Of a stretch of DNA of 64,000 bases, positions 34,553 to 45,892 are shown in pieces. Origin of the DNA: Dryomyza anilis. Lineage: Eukaryota; Arthropoda; Insecta; Diptera; Dryomyzidae. A program made the translations under genes and the position numbers. The number at the start of each line of letters is the position of its first letter. Position 1 is the first letter of the stretch. The notes below the pieces were generated by a model. The model made no database searches. It was given only the letters and a program-made list of their open reading frames with translations, and was not told the origin of the DNA. The stretch covers positions 44,678,791 to 44,742,790 of the forward strand of contig OX638132.1 in the NCBI GenBank assembly GCA_951804985.1, given 5' to 3'.

Positions 34553-35123
34553 TACTGAAGCTGATTCCGAAAATGGTTTTTTTAAATAGGGTCCAGTTTT
34601 TAAGATTTTTAAGTTTTAATTATTTTTCTCTACTTTTATTTTTAATAGTCGAACCAAAAACAAAAATGTAATTTTCTTTTCGGTGTTAGACGTACAATAC
34701 TATGCGCTACCATCTACTTTTTATAAATGCCTGTAAAATATAGCCAAGGGAAATTCAAAACTTGATAATAACTTTAAAATTATATGAATAAAAAAAACAA
34801 TATTACTTGATGAAAAAAGGTAAAAATTGTAGTTATGCCATTTGTGCCACGCCAGTTAAAATGACAATTAGGAAAATAAATTAAGACTCCATAATAGTTT
34901 TTAACCAAGATAAGTAATTTCTCTTCTTATGTAGCATGTTAAATTAAATACATGGCATTGCACAAAAATGCACAACAATATATAATTATCAATTTAACGC
35001 CTGAAAATAAAATATTTTAAAATTTTTCAAATCTTAAAAACATTTTTTTTTTTTTAATATTATTTAAAAAGTCTTTGCGGGCCGCAGATGAAAGGTCGGC
35101 AGGCCGCGTGTTTGACATGCCTG
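34553..35123 (+). mobile_element. hAT-A, right part in A2
   Basis: Copy of 26931-27485 ending 'gtttgacatgcctg' at 35123. Has 'aacaatatataattatca' near 34974, absent from A1. Confidence 0.8.
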
Positions 35124-35666
35124 ACTTATACGATATAACATAAGGTACATTTTCATTGAGTTTATATGAAAATATTTATTTTTGGTCTACTATTAAATTA
35201 ATTATTGTCATATTGAACATTTTGAATGAGATTTTTTGGAATTTTTCTCTGAGTGTAGTTGCAAAACCATTCGCTCAAATCTATCACAACGACATTAGCG
35301 AAGAAGAATTATGATTAAATATCTGAATGTTTGAAAAAATGAAACAACTATTAATACATTCGAACTATGTATATAATTTTTGTCAGTAGATTAAATGAAA
35401 GCAAGAACAAATCATAAATATTTTATACACCAAATACGAATATTTTAAAATATATAACTCGTAACATTCCAGAAAAATTGGGCGCAGAAGGATTAAAAAA
35501 TGAACAAAAAAATGAATTGAAAACTACAACGCTTCAAGAAATATTAAGCAATTTGTCGTTGATGTGTTTGCATATCAGAAAAACAATAAAAATAGTTCTT
35601 GAATAAGTAAAAGTTGTTTATTTCTGAGATAATAATAATCAGATACCGTATAGTGCCATATTCTGT
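35124..35666. other. Non-coding flank before gypsy-B LTR (A2/B1)
   Basis: Same as 27486-28043, lacking a short 'gtcgagatttttaaaaa' present there. Ends in CTGT at 35663-35666. No gene. Confidence 0.6.
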
Positions 35667-35842
35667 TGTAGGCATTTGTTGTTTTTATAAAATATTTTTA
35701 AAATAATAAAACTGTTTGCTTTTTCTGCAAATTTAATTTTTCTGTAAAAAAACGATGTTTCAAATAATTGTTCACTGAATTGAGAATAGTTTGAATAAAT
35801 AGTTTCATATTGTTTGTATAAACTGTTCGTTTAATTTCTACA
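35667..35842 (+). repeat. gypsy-B 5' LTR, 176 bp (A2/B1 copy)
   Basis: TGTAGGCATTTG at the start, TTTCTACA at the end; 'tggtgaccc' at 35846-35854 is the likely primer site. The same sequence, diverged, forms the 3' LTR at 58569-60167. Confidence 0.88.
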
Positions 35843-35867
35843 TGTTGGTGACCCTATTATAAAGAAC

Positions 35868-36852
35868 ATGCCACTAACTAGATCACCCACGAGGAATACT
35901 GGGCAACAAAAGGGCGACATCATCTGTATGGAAACTCTATATGAAATATATACTCTCTGGTAAAACTCCAATTTTCCAAAAAAAAATTAAAATATGGAAA
36001 ATAGAAAAAAATTTCGAGTTTACAATTTTATATTTAATAAACCACTTGAGATATTTAAAAACGGTTTTTAATTTATGATTTATGTATTTTCATCATAAAA
36101 TGTACAATCTACAAAAATTAAAAAAAATCATGTTCCAGTCAATACCTTTAATCTAATCAAGATATTTTCTCATGTAAGCACATTTTCTTTAGATCTCAAT
36201 GTAAGCTTTTCACAAACAAAATAATTTTAAAAATCGTGTTTTTTTGGATTTTTCACAATTTTTGAAAGATTTTTCATGAAAAATATTTGAACTTTACTGA
36301 TTTTTATCTCCATAACCATTAAAGATACAAACTCCAATTTCAAAACAAAAGTTCTCTCAAGTTTTCTCTGTATAAAACATTTAATTTTTTTAAATCGGTT
36401 GAGTGGTTCCGAAAATACTGAATTTCACCCGATTTAAGAGCGTTTGGGCACACTGTTAGACAGTTCAATTATCGTAGATGAAACCAGTGGCGCTGTTGGA
36501 AATCAAACTATCGAAAATCAAGAAAATAGCCGATCAGATGTTCATTTATTCAATAGTTAACATATCTTAAAAGCTACAAGACTTCATACTTTCTGGAAAG
36601 AGAATCCTTATCTATAGTTTGTACAGTCGGAAAATTTTTTTCCGTTTCACGCATAGTCAGAGGTGAATCAAAATTTCAACACGTCATTGCAAATTCGGAC
36701 TACGTAACATTGAGTTTCATTCAAGATATTATAATCTCACCCCCAAACTCCGGCCGATATGAAGCATTAAAAGCTAAATTGATTTCCGTGTTCTCTGAAA
36801 ATGAAGAAACTAATCGCTCGTATATTACATTTGGTTCTTCGGTTGTAACATA
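35868..36852 (+). pseudogene. gypsy-B gag (B1 copy)
   Basis: The ATG at 35868 gives MPLTRSPTRNTGQQK. After the ~500-bp inserted stretch (about 35955-36455) coding resumes at 36456 in the original frame (DSSIIVDETSGAVGNQTIEN). From about 36575 capsid-like sequence follows across a frameshift near 36640: TFWKENPYL, FVQSENFF, ESKFQHVIANSDYVTLSF and SPPNSGRYEALKAKLISVF. The FW..NP.LWF..VE pattern and the 'YEALK..LI..F' end match gag of CsRn1-like insect gypsy elements. It breaks at 36850, where hAT-A begins. Confidence 0.72.
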
Positions 36853-38440
36853 AAATATAATGTTAGGATGATCAAATTTTCCATTCATCTTTGATAAAGC
36901 GCCGAAGACGATTTTTTTTTGCAATGGTGCGATTTTTGTCTGTTTGAAATATATTTAAAAAATATCCGAACTCCTGCCAAAAATTGTGTCTGAGTTATTT
37001 ACAAAGGAGTATATTTCAAACCATAGAGAAAATTTTGTAAAACAGATCTAACAAATCCAAAACTGTTGCAACTTTTTATGTCGGCAAAATCGTACGCTAT
37101 CGAATTAGATCTTAAACCAATATCGTAGGTCAAATCGTACTAAAACTGCAAAAATAACTCAAAGCGACATATTGCAGTTTTTTTCGAAACGAATTACTAT
37201 TGCCAGTACAAATAACTAATAACTCAGTTTTCTGTTATGTCTTACTTTATGAATCCGTAACTTTTGTTTTATTTTCTGCCTGTTATACCAAACATCTATA
37301 AAATCTATTTTTATACACTACACCTATGAGGTACAGGGTATTTTAACTTTGTGCATATATTGTAACGCCCATTAGGAGGCGTGTCCGGTATAGAAAAGTA
37401 TATATATTCTTGATCAGCATCACTACCCGAGTCCGTTTACCCATGTCCGTCGGTCTGTCTGGCTGTCTTGCTGTCTGACCGGATACATGGTTATTTGAAA
37501 AATAATAGTCAGAATGTAAAGAAATTTGGTTTCAATACGTTTTAGCAAAAAAAATGATTCGGAGTTTGGCGCCCACCACCCATACAACTCACTTATATAT
37601 TACTATTTAGGAACCAATAACTCGAAAAGTATTACATATGTATTTATAAAATTTAAAACATATTGTTAGAATTTGATCGATATATTTGCGCATTAGATTT
37701 TTTGAGCAAACGAAATAATAAAAAAATTTTGAAAACGTCAACGTGAAAACGATTTTTGCAACTATAGCATTACACTTCAGGATTTTCGGAAATTTGTTTG
37801 CACGACACACATACACATTAAATATATTGATAAATTCAAGTCAAGTGCTTTTTCTACAACTACAAAAAATGATTACTGATTAATTTTTTCAAACTTTGGA
37901 CCACTGTATCTCTGGAGAAGGTGAGTCTTGAGCTCTGCTAGATTTGGTGTGGAATGTCTCTAATACAAAAAGTTTCCTTACTAAAAAAATTGTTAAAATG
38001 ATTCTAATTCCAGTTTATGCAAAGCAAGACTCTTGGTTAAAAACATGTCGATATTTTTTTTAATAAAAGTCAAAATTTTTGTTTCTTTTTTTATTCTGAT
38101 TGCGCTTTTATTTGATACTGGAGCTGATTCTGAAAATGTTTTCTTAAATAGTGTCCAGTTTTTGAGATTTATAAGTTTTTATTATTTTTCTCTACTTTTG
38201 TTTTTAATAGTTAAACTAAAAACAATAATGTAACTTTCTTTTCTGTGTTAAAGGTAAAAATGTGCTAACATATATTGTTTTTATATGCCGGCGAAATATA
38301 GCCAAGGAATATAACAATAAATTTAAAATTTTATGAATAAAAAACAATATTACTTGACAACAATAAAGGTCAAAATTATTGTTATGCCATTTATGCAAAG
38401 TCATGTATAATATTTAAAATGACAATTAGGAAAATAAATT
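36853..38440 (+). mobile_element. hAT-A inside gypsy-B, itself split by a DINE (B1)
   Basis: 36853-37204 matches 61310-61690 (for example 'tcaaattttccattcatctt', 'tcggcaaaatcgtacgctat'). 37843-38440 matches 62570-62960 and the A1 copy ('tggtgtggaatgtctctaat', 'atactggagctgattctg'). The TcMar-A site here is unoccupied. The right terminal repeat is missing. Confidence 0.75.
37205..37842 (-). mobile_element. DINE-like element inside hAT-A (B1)
   Basis: Reverse orientation: 'ttatacactacacctatgag' near 37311, then 'ggtatagaaaagtatatata', 'gatcagcatcactacccgag', and a CTGT/CCGT run at 37447-37478. Compared with the B2 copy it lacks about 23 bp near 37565. Confidence 0.72.
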
Positions 38441-38504
38441 ATAACCCTATTTTAAAAACTTATCACATTCTCATTATAAAATTTTAGAAAATAATGTACC
38501 AACA

Positions 38505-38549
38505 CTAAACGCTATGGCCTCGCATAGCAGTAGAGGCCATAGCGTTTAG
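38505..38549. repeat. Perfect 17-bp hairpin
   Basis: ctaaacgctatggcctc (38505-38521) and its exact complement (38533-38549) around an 11-nt loop. Six bases later CTAG occurs at 38556-38559, after which gypsy-B coding sequence resumes. The copy in B2 is at 47570-47614. Confidence 0.9.
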
Positions 38550-38601
38550 ATCCTGCTAGACTTCAAATAGCGCGAAAAGAGTTTGATTTGATTTGGCATA
38601 T

Positions 38602-39130
38602 CCAATTGGGCAAATCCGTTGCACATGGTTCGTAAAGGAAACTGTCACTGCAGTGATTACAGAATCCCTAACGCCCAGACATTGCCTGATAGATATCCGG
38701 TTCCGTTTGTCTCCGATGTAAGCAGCAATCTCAATGGTCGGAAAGTTTTCTCAAAACTAGACTCGGTTAGAGTTTATCATCAAATATCTATGTTTCCAGC
38801 ATATATACCTCAAAAAAAAAATAATTACACCAATTGGTTTTTATGATTTTTTTAAAATGCCATTTGAGTTAAGAAATTCCGCTCAATTTTTTAAAGGTTT
38901 ATAAAAGGATTAGATTTTACATTTTCCTATATCGACGATATACTTGTCGCATCATTTACTCACCAAGATCACTTAAAGAATTTGAAAATAATATTTGAAC
39001 GATACGAAAAATATGGCATTATAATTAATCATGACAAAAGCATTTTTGCGAAAAAATCTGTAAATTTTTTAGGTTTCAAGATTGATGGTAATGGCATAAA
39101 TGAAAACGAAAGTTGAAGCAATAGATGCGA
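38602..39130 (+). pseudogene. gypsy-B reverse transcriptase (B1 copy)
   Basis: Ty3/gypsy RT with many lesions: NPLHMVRKG, DYRIPNAQTLPDRYPVPFV, NLNGRKVFSKLDSVR, then frameshifts to MPFELRNSAQFF, FSYIDDILVASFTHQDH (Y-I-D-D, codons 38928-38939) and FAKKSVNFLGFKIDGNGINE. The Asp pair of the catalytic box is kept. Wording such as 'YRxPNAQTLPDRYPVP' and 'VSSNLNGRKVFSKLD' is typical of the CsRn1 group of insect gypsy elements. Confidence 0.88.
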
Positions 39131-40054
39131 TGAAAGATCAGAGAACTCAAAAGTTTTTTTCTATCGACGTTTTTTGCCATAATCAAGCTGTCCTGAATGA
39201 ATTTCTTCGAGGGAGTGGAAAAATGATAAATCACTGATTAAATGGACTCCTGAGACAGAAGCAGCTTTTCAGTCTTGTAAAACCAAACTAAACTTCAAGC
39301 TCACCCTGTACCAAATGTTGTATTGGCTTAAAGTTGGTTCGTCGAACTATGCATGGATGCAGTTTTAGAAAATATCAACTATTTTAGGTAACCCCTATCG
39401 TTCTACTCAAAGAAACTCTCTACAACATAGAAACAATATAGTACTTACGATAGGGAGCTCATTGCTGCATATTCGGCAGTCAAACATTTTAAAAACTCCT
39501 AGAAGGAAGGAACCGTTAGTTTTTGCATTTAACAAAATCCAAATAAATCATCACGACGGTAATTCCGTCATTTAGATTACATCGGACAATTCACAACAAA
39601 TATTCGTCATGTATCTGGGCATAACAATTCAGTTGCTGACTAGTTATCAAGATTAACAGAGATTTTACAAATTGACTACAAAGAACTATACAACTCACAA
39701 CAAATTGATGAAGAACTGCAGATCTTGTGAGAAATAACACTACAAGTTTGAAGTTTGCAGCAGTACCAGTCCCTGGAAATTCATTTAAAATCTGCAGTGA
39801 CGTATCTTGAGAAAAACCAAGGCTATTAATCTAGTTCATAATCTCACGCATCCAGGTTCTAAAGCATCTCGACGCCTCTTGGTTGAACGATTTGTTGGCC
39901 ATTTATTAAAAAAGATGTGTCTGTTTGGGTGAAATACTGTTTATCATGCCAAGCGTCTAAGACATCAAGACGCGTACATAGTGAACATGGAAGTTGTCCA
40001 ATATCGTCAAAAAGGGTTGCTGACGTGCACGTAGACATTGTTGAACCATTTCCG
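39131..40054 (+). pseudogene. gypsy-B RNase H and integrase N-terminus (B1 copy)
   Basis: Broken frames give WTPETEAAFQSCKTKL, YDRELIAAYSAVKHF (39439-39485) and HVSGHNNSVAD.LSR of RNase H, then integrase sequence SRRLLVERFV, WPF-like text, VSVWVKYCLSCQASKTSR (zinc-binding Cys pair) and VADVHVDIVEPFP, where DIV marks the first catalytic Asp (about 40036). Cut at 40054 by hAT-B. In B1 the rest of the integrase is not adjacent; it follows the B2 copy at 52247. Confidence 0.85.
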
Positions 40055-40256
40055 TAGGCATGTGCCGATATTTTGGTAAGTTATTTTTTCACCGTTTCTC
40101 AATAGTAACGGCGGCAGCCTGTTACCAAAATTCCAGTAACAATGATTGATATGTTGATTCTTTGAGTAAAACTAACACCCTGTTATAGAATTACTCCAGT
40201 TGCTGTGATTCGCAGCTAATGATATCTTTGTTGTGAATATTCGCAATAACAAAGTA

Positions 40257-42589
40257 CACAGAAAAAAAAAGTTCATACTATTTATGAATTTGTTCATCAA
40301 TTTTAAGAATTTTTCATTATTACTCAACCAATGACCAAATTCATCCAATTTATGAATCGTTCATAAAACCGTAATGTAAAAGTTCATAATATTGATGAAC
40401 GTTTTCATAATACTTATGAAAATATTCATGGTATTTATGAACTTTAAACTAATTAAAAATAAAAAAAAAACATTTTTTTTTATTTTCTGGAATATTTTTT
40501 TTTCTTTTATTATGGGCCATTCCACACCAAATCAACCAGCAGTTGGAACTCACCTTCTTCGATTTCAATAAAATTTAGGCCAGTTATAAAGGGTATCGCG
40601 TTATGCATTCGCCCACTACTTCCGCAGATACAGTGGTTCAAATTTTAGAAAATTGCATAAAATTACTTTCGTATGGTTGTTCATATTTAAATATCTCTTA
40701 AAGTAGAAATGTTAGAAACTCCTTTGATTGCTCGTTTTATAGCTCATAGAACAAGGTTTTATACCAAGTAAGTTGTAACTTCTAAACTTGAATATGAGGC
40801 CCTTTGTAATTATCCTTGTACTTCAAAATTGATGTCTTTAAAAAGGACCCTTTTTAAAATTCTGAAAAAAATCACATATTTTGGTTAATTTAATATAAAT
40901 GTCCATGCCAAATTTCAAGATGGTATTTTGATAGAATCTTATTTTAAAAAATTAATTTTCTAAATTTTTACATATTTTTTGTATTGAAAAAAAAAATATT
41001 TTTTTTCAAAAGTAAAATTTGCAATAATTTTTCAATGTATTTGTAACTCTGATTTTGAAAATACCGTCAGTTTTATCAAATTGTCTCAAGTTTTGGAGAT
41101 ATATACTATTTTTCTAAAATCGTACAATATGGTACCATCTTGAAAATTTGCATGAACATTTATAATAAATTGAAGAAAACTTGGGATTTTTTTTAGAATT
41201 TTAAAAAGGGTCCTTTTTAAGGACATCAATTTTAAAGTGCAAGGATAATGACCACGAGCTACATGTTCACGTTTAGAAGTTACAACTTACTTTTTCTGAA
41301 AGGTTGTTCTATTAGCTTTAAAACGAGGCATCAATGGATATTGAAATATGAACAACCACACAAAGGTGATTTTTGGCCCATTTTTTGTAACTTTGAGCAA
41401 CTGTATCCCTGGAAATAGTGGGCGAAAAATATAAAAAAATTGGTTAGTATATATCTGGATACCCTTTATCAGTTACCCAAATTTTATTGAAATCGAAAAG
41501 GTAAAATCTCAAATTTTACTTTTTTTGGTCGATTTGTTGTGGAATGACCCTATATTACTTTTTTATTTTATTTTATTATTTTAATTTTTTTATTTTTTTA
41601 ACTACTTACATTTTATTTTAAATCTACTCTTGCTGCCTATTGTTGCTGTTTGTTGTTGCGTGATGTTAAGTACCTGCGGTGCACGTTTCTTTGGAGTTGT
41701 AAACAAACAAATGAAACAATTCGGTCTATTTGTACGAAATAACATAGGAATAATATAAACTAAGAATTGTATATGCTATCATCGACTATCGACGCGTCGC
41801 GACGAGTTGTCAAGCCGCATGACGCGCATTGATTGGTCAAAAATATCTATTTATAGCATGATCAAAAGTTGCAGGTCACACATACGACCATACACACATA
41901 CTCAAATGCCTACCTACCTACTTTTTGTTGTATTTTCTATTCTCCTTTGGTGGACTGGTTTTTTATTTCCAGTTATTGGGAATATTATAAGAAAAATATC
42001 ACCCATTAAGCAATTTAGGAGCGCTCTGAAATTAAAGTCATAAAGGTGACCAATTTTTGAGTGTTTTATGAGCCCTCAGAAAAATGACTCATAAAAGTAT
42101 TTCAATCAAGACTGTTTTTGGATCTCTCAAAAACATTACTCATAAAATATTCATATTTGGAGGACCTCATAAATTAGACTCCTAATGACCGTAACTTCAA
42201 CGAGTAGATATCTTATTGTTGTTCATACCTAACAGATATCTCTTATCTATCCGATGTTTTTGCTCCTTAACTATGCGTTAAAATTACGAAATTTTGATTA
42301 CACAATAGATAATTAAGCATCAGTAGATACCTATTCGTTGAAGTTATGGGCATTAAAGCATCAAAAATAAAATTGTTTCTGACGTTCAGAAAATAGACTC
42401 ATAAAAGTTCTCTATTTTATATTGTTTTAGGAACGCTCCAAAATTTTACTCATAAAAGAGTCTTATTCATGAGCCCTTAAGGTGCTCCCTCAAATGAAAT
42501 TCATAAATTCATCAAATTTAAGAGGAGCACTAAAGGGAGTCATAAAAGTTTTTGAATTTGAAATCAAATGAAAATTCATTTCATTAGTG
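40257..42589. mobile_element. TcMar-B candidate (B1 copy)
   Basis: TA + CACAGAAAAAAAAAG at the left and ...TTCATTAGTG + TA at the right. Interior ends are rich in 'ttcataa'/'ttatgaa' and 'actcataaaa' words. No transposase. The ends match only over a few bases, so the call is tentative. Confidence 0.35.
40514..41550. repeat. 1.04-kb near-complete palindrome PAL-1 (B1 copy)
   Basis: Begins GGGCCATTCCACACCAAATC and ends ...GATTTGTTGTGGAATGACCC. The two halves are inverted copies over most of their length: 'gtaagttgtaacttctaaac' near 40768 against its complement near 41275, and 'aaaaaggaccctttttaaaa' near 40838 against 41205. See the B2 copy at 49581. Confidence 0.88.
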
Positions 42590-42781
42590 TAAATTCAACA
42601 GACAAACCTACATATTTCATGGATTTTTTTTAAAATGAATGCATTTACTCACGGATGTCTGGACTAAGAAAAACATGAACATGTACTATGTTGGATTTAT
42701 TGCAGACACATTCTATATTTCTGAAGAAAGAAAACTCCAAACAATGAAGTAATGATGGTGTCTAGAAATTATCAAAAATGT

Positions 42782-43289
42782 GAACCTGTGCTTGGACTAC
42801 CTGCATCTCCGGGAAAATTCGTCATCAGCTCTTGGGTCGCATCTGCACACAAGAGCAGATGGCTGAACGAGACGAAATGCAAGTTCTCCAAGCTCATGAC
42901 ACCGACGATAACCAAAAGATCGGCCACGTTTCTACTTTCCGTAAGTAGAAAGAAGTGCAGAAAACTGACGGGACTTCTAACGGGAAACAACGCATGTGAA
43001 ATACACATGAGCGCAATCGGCCAGGCCGAAAGCGCCTTATGTTCTGCCTGCTACGAAGAAACTTGCACTATCTCTGTGACTGTCCAGCATTGTCTAGAAT
43101 TAGAAGGCAGATTTTTGGCACAGACGTGATGAGAGAGGATCAGCTTCACTCTTTATCACACAATAGCCTTCTTAGATTCAATAATGAATCTAAGAAGTAT
43201 CATTAAAAACCAGGGAACTAGGTCACAGCACAATGGATATAACCCTGCCTGAGTGCTGTGGCTCTATTTTTTATCCCACATTAAAAGAA
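42782..43289 (+). pseudogene. nonLTR-B RNase H C-terminal piece (B2 copy)
   Basis: Starts at the duplication junction with PVLGLPASPGKFVISSW and runs to RFLAQT at 43129, then the 3' untranslated end. The open frame begins upstream at 42752 in hAT-B sequence (MMVSRNYQKCE), so the 125-codon frame is a fusion made by the duplication. No catalytic residue is included; there is no reason to think it is expressed. The target duplication follows at 43290-43300. Confidence 0.88.
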
Positions 43290-44170
43290 AACATTTTTCA
43301 TGTAAAATTGATATGATTGCATATTTTTTAACATTTTCCATGTAATATTGATATTATTTATTGTATTTTTTAACATTTTCAATGTAAATTTAATATGATT
43401 TCATATCAAATTTAAATTTTTTCAGCTCAAAAGTAATGTCAATTTTACATTAAAACTGACAGTTTTACACGTTTTCAATATCAAATAAAAAGACATATCA
43501 ATATAAAATTTGTTCATATCAATTTTGATATTTTTAATGTTGGACGAGTTTTGTAAAGCAATAATGTTATTTTAACGTTGTTTTTTACAATTTTTTGTTT
43601 CGGTGTACTGGAGCTGATTCCGAAAATGGTTTTTTTTAAATAGGGTCCAGTTTTTAAGATTTTTAAGTTTTAATTATTTTTCTCTACTTTTATTTTTAAT
43701 AGTCGAACCAAAAACAAAAATGTAATTTTCTTTTCGGTGTTAGACGTACAATACTATGCGCTACCATCTACTTTTTATAAATGCCTGTAAAATATAGCCA
43801 AGGGAAATTCAAAACTTGATAATAACTTTAAAATTATATGAATAAAAAAACAATATTACTTGATGAAAAAAGGTAAAAATTGTAGTTATGCCATTTGTGC
43901 CACGCCAGTTAAAATGACAATTAGGAAAATAAATTAAGACTCCATAATAGTTTTTAACCAAGATAAGTAATTTCTCTTCTTATGTAGCATGTTAAATTAA
44001 ATACATGGCATTGCACAAAAATGCACAACAATATATAATTATCATTTTAAAAATCATTATCATTTTTAAAATTTTTCAAATCTTAAAAACATTTTTTTTT
44101 TTAATATTATTTAAAAAGTCTTTGCGGGCCGCAGATGAAAGGTCGGCAGGCCGCGTGTTTGACATGCCTG
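43290..44170 (+). mobile_element. TcMar-A right end and hAT-A right end (B2)
   Basis: 43290-43605 is TcMar-A up to ...TTTCGGTG with TA at 43606-43607. Then hAT-A runs to 'gtttgacatgcctg' at 44170. Here the flank reads 'tactggagctg' as in the unoccupied site, whereas A1 and A2 both read 'tactgaagctg'. Confidence 0.78.
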
Positions 44171-44702
44171 ACTTATACGATATAACATAAAGTAGATTTT
44201 CATTGAGTTTATATGAAAATATTTATTTTTGGTCTACTATTAAATTAATTATTGTCATATTGAACATTTTGAATGAGATTTTTTGGAATTTTTCTCTGAG
44301 TGTAGTTGCAAAACCATTCGCTCAAATCTATCACAACGACATTAGCGAAGAAGAATTATGATTAAATATCTGAATGTTTGAAAAAGTCGAGATTTTTAAA
44401 AATGAAACAACTATTAATACATTCGAACTATGTATATAATTTTTGTCAGTAGATTAAATGAAAGCAAGAACAAATCATAAATATTTTATACACCAAATAC
44501 GAATATTTAAAATATATAACGATATAAGATTAAAAAATGAATAAAAAAAGAATTGAAAACTACAACGCTTCAAGAAATATTAAGCAATTTGTCGTTGATG
44601 TGTTTGCATATCAGAAAAACAATAAAAATAGTTCTTGAATAAGTAAAAGTTGTTTAATTCTGAGATAATAATAATCAGATACCGTATAGTGCCATATTCT
44701 GT
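44171..44702. other. Non-coding flank before gypsy-B LTR (B2)
   Basis: Copy of 35124-35666 lacking about 25 bp near 44520 and keeping 'gtcgagatttttaaaaa'. Ends in CTGT at 44699-44702. No gene. Confidence 0.6.
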
Positions 44703-44878
44703 TGTAGGCATTTGTTGTTTTTATAAAATATTTTTAAAATAATATAACTGTTTGCTTTTTCTGCAAATTTAATTTTTCTGTAAAAAAACGATGTTTCAAA
44801 TAATTGTTCACTGAATTGAGAATAGTTTGAAAAAATAGTTTCATATTGTTTGTATAAACTGTTCGGTTAATTTCTACA
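44703..44878 (+). repeat. gypsy-B 5' LTR, 176 bp (B2 copy)
   Basis: Same as 35667-35842. Being in the unit that continues into the rest of pol, this is the LTR in line with the 3' LTR at 58569-60167. CTGT precedes it at 44699-44702. Confidence 0.88.
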
Positions 44879-44903
44879 TGTTGGTGACCCTATTATAAAG
44901 AAC

Positions 44904-45892
44904 ATGCCACTAATTAGATCACCCACGAGGAATACTGGGCAACAAAAGGGCGACATCATCTGTATGGAAACTCTATATGAAATATATACTCTCTGGTAAA
45001 ACTCCAATTTTCCAGAAAAAAATTAAAATATGGAAAATAGAAAAAAATTTCGAATTTACAATTTTATATTTAATAAACCACTTGAGATATTTAAAAACGG
45101 TTTTAAATTTATGATTTATGTATTTTCATCATAAAATGTACAATCAACAAAAATTAAAAAAAAAAATCATGTTCCAGTCAATACCTTTAATCTAATCAAG
45201 ATATTTTCTCATGTAAGCACATTTTCTTTAGATCTCAATGTAAGCTTTTCACAAACAAAATAATTTTAAAAATCGTGTTTTTTTGGATTTTTCACAATTT
45301 TTGAAAGATTTTTCATGAAAAATATTTGAACTTTACTGATTTTTATCTCCATAACCATTAAAGATACAAACTCCAATTTCAAAACAAAAGTTCTCTCAAG
45401 TTTTCTCTGTATAAAACATTTAATTTTTTTAAATCGGTTGAGTGGTTCTGAAAATACTGAATTTCACCCGATTTAAGAGCGTTTGGGCACACTGTTAGAC
45501 AGTTCAATTATCGTAGATGAAACCAGTGGCGCTGTTGGAAATCAAACTAGCGAAAATCAAGAAAATAGCCGATCAGATGTTCATTTATTCAATAGTTAAC
45601 ATATCTTAAAAGCTACAAGACTTCATACTTTCTGGAAAGAGAATCCTTATCTATAGTTTGTACAGTCGGAAACAATTTTTTCCGTTTCACGCATAGTCAG
45701 AGGTGAATCAAAATTTCAACACGTCGTTGCAAATTCGGTCTACGTAACATTGAGTTTCATTCAAGATATTATAATCTCACCCCCAAACTCCGGCCGATAT
45801 GAAGCATTAAAAGCTAAATTGATTTCCGTGTTCTCTGAAAATGAAGAAACTAATCGCTCGTATATTACATTTGGTTCTTCGGTTGTAACATA
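44904..45892 (+). pseudogene. gypsy-B gag (B2 copy)
   Basis: Same structure as 35868-36852: ATG at 44904, inserted AT-rich stretch to about 45494, then DSSIIVDETSGAVGNQT (a tct-type substitution makes TSEN where B1 has TIEN), and capsid-like ESKFQHVVANSVYVTLSF, SPPNSGRYEALKAKLISVF. A D-to-V difference from B1 lies in the latter. Frameshift near 45680 and stops are shared with B1. Confidence 0.72.

Larger units (their letters stand above)
28782..36455 (+). repeat. Tandem duplication 1, right unit (A2)
   Basis: Second copy of 21141-28781, starting in mid-nonLTR-A. Contains in order nonLTR-A 3' part, hAT-A, TcMar-A with SINE and nonLTR-B, hAT-A end, gypsy-B LTR and gag start. Differences are scattered substitutions and short indels. 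Confidence 0.93.
33729..42781 (+). repeat. Tandem duplication 2, left unit (B1)
   Basis: Runs from inside nonLTR-B RNase H (A2) to inside hAT-B. Repeats at 42782-51855. Both parental breakpoints carry 'gaa' (33729-33731 and 51856-51858), as does the junction (42782-42784). Confidence 0.92.
40055..42781. mobile_element. hAT-B, truncated copy (B1)
   Basis: Starts TAGGCATGTGCCGAT after 'catttccg'. Truncated at 42781 by the duplication junction. Otherwise collinear with 49120-51855, including the nested TcMar-B (40257-42589) and palindrome (40514-41550). Differs from B2 by small indels such as 'ggtaagtt' versus 'ggtaacagtt'. Confidence 0.8.

Noticed and set aside
36721..36924. 67-codon minus-strand frame, also at 45761-46021
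   Set aside because: It runs antisense to recognisable gypsy-B gag and into hAT-A; the plus-strand gag reading explains the sequence.
41807..42043. 78-codon frame (also 50881-51117) with hydrophobic stretch
   Set aside because: Inside non-coding hAT-B/TcMar-B sequence, no homology or conserved start; likely chance.
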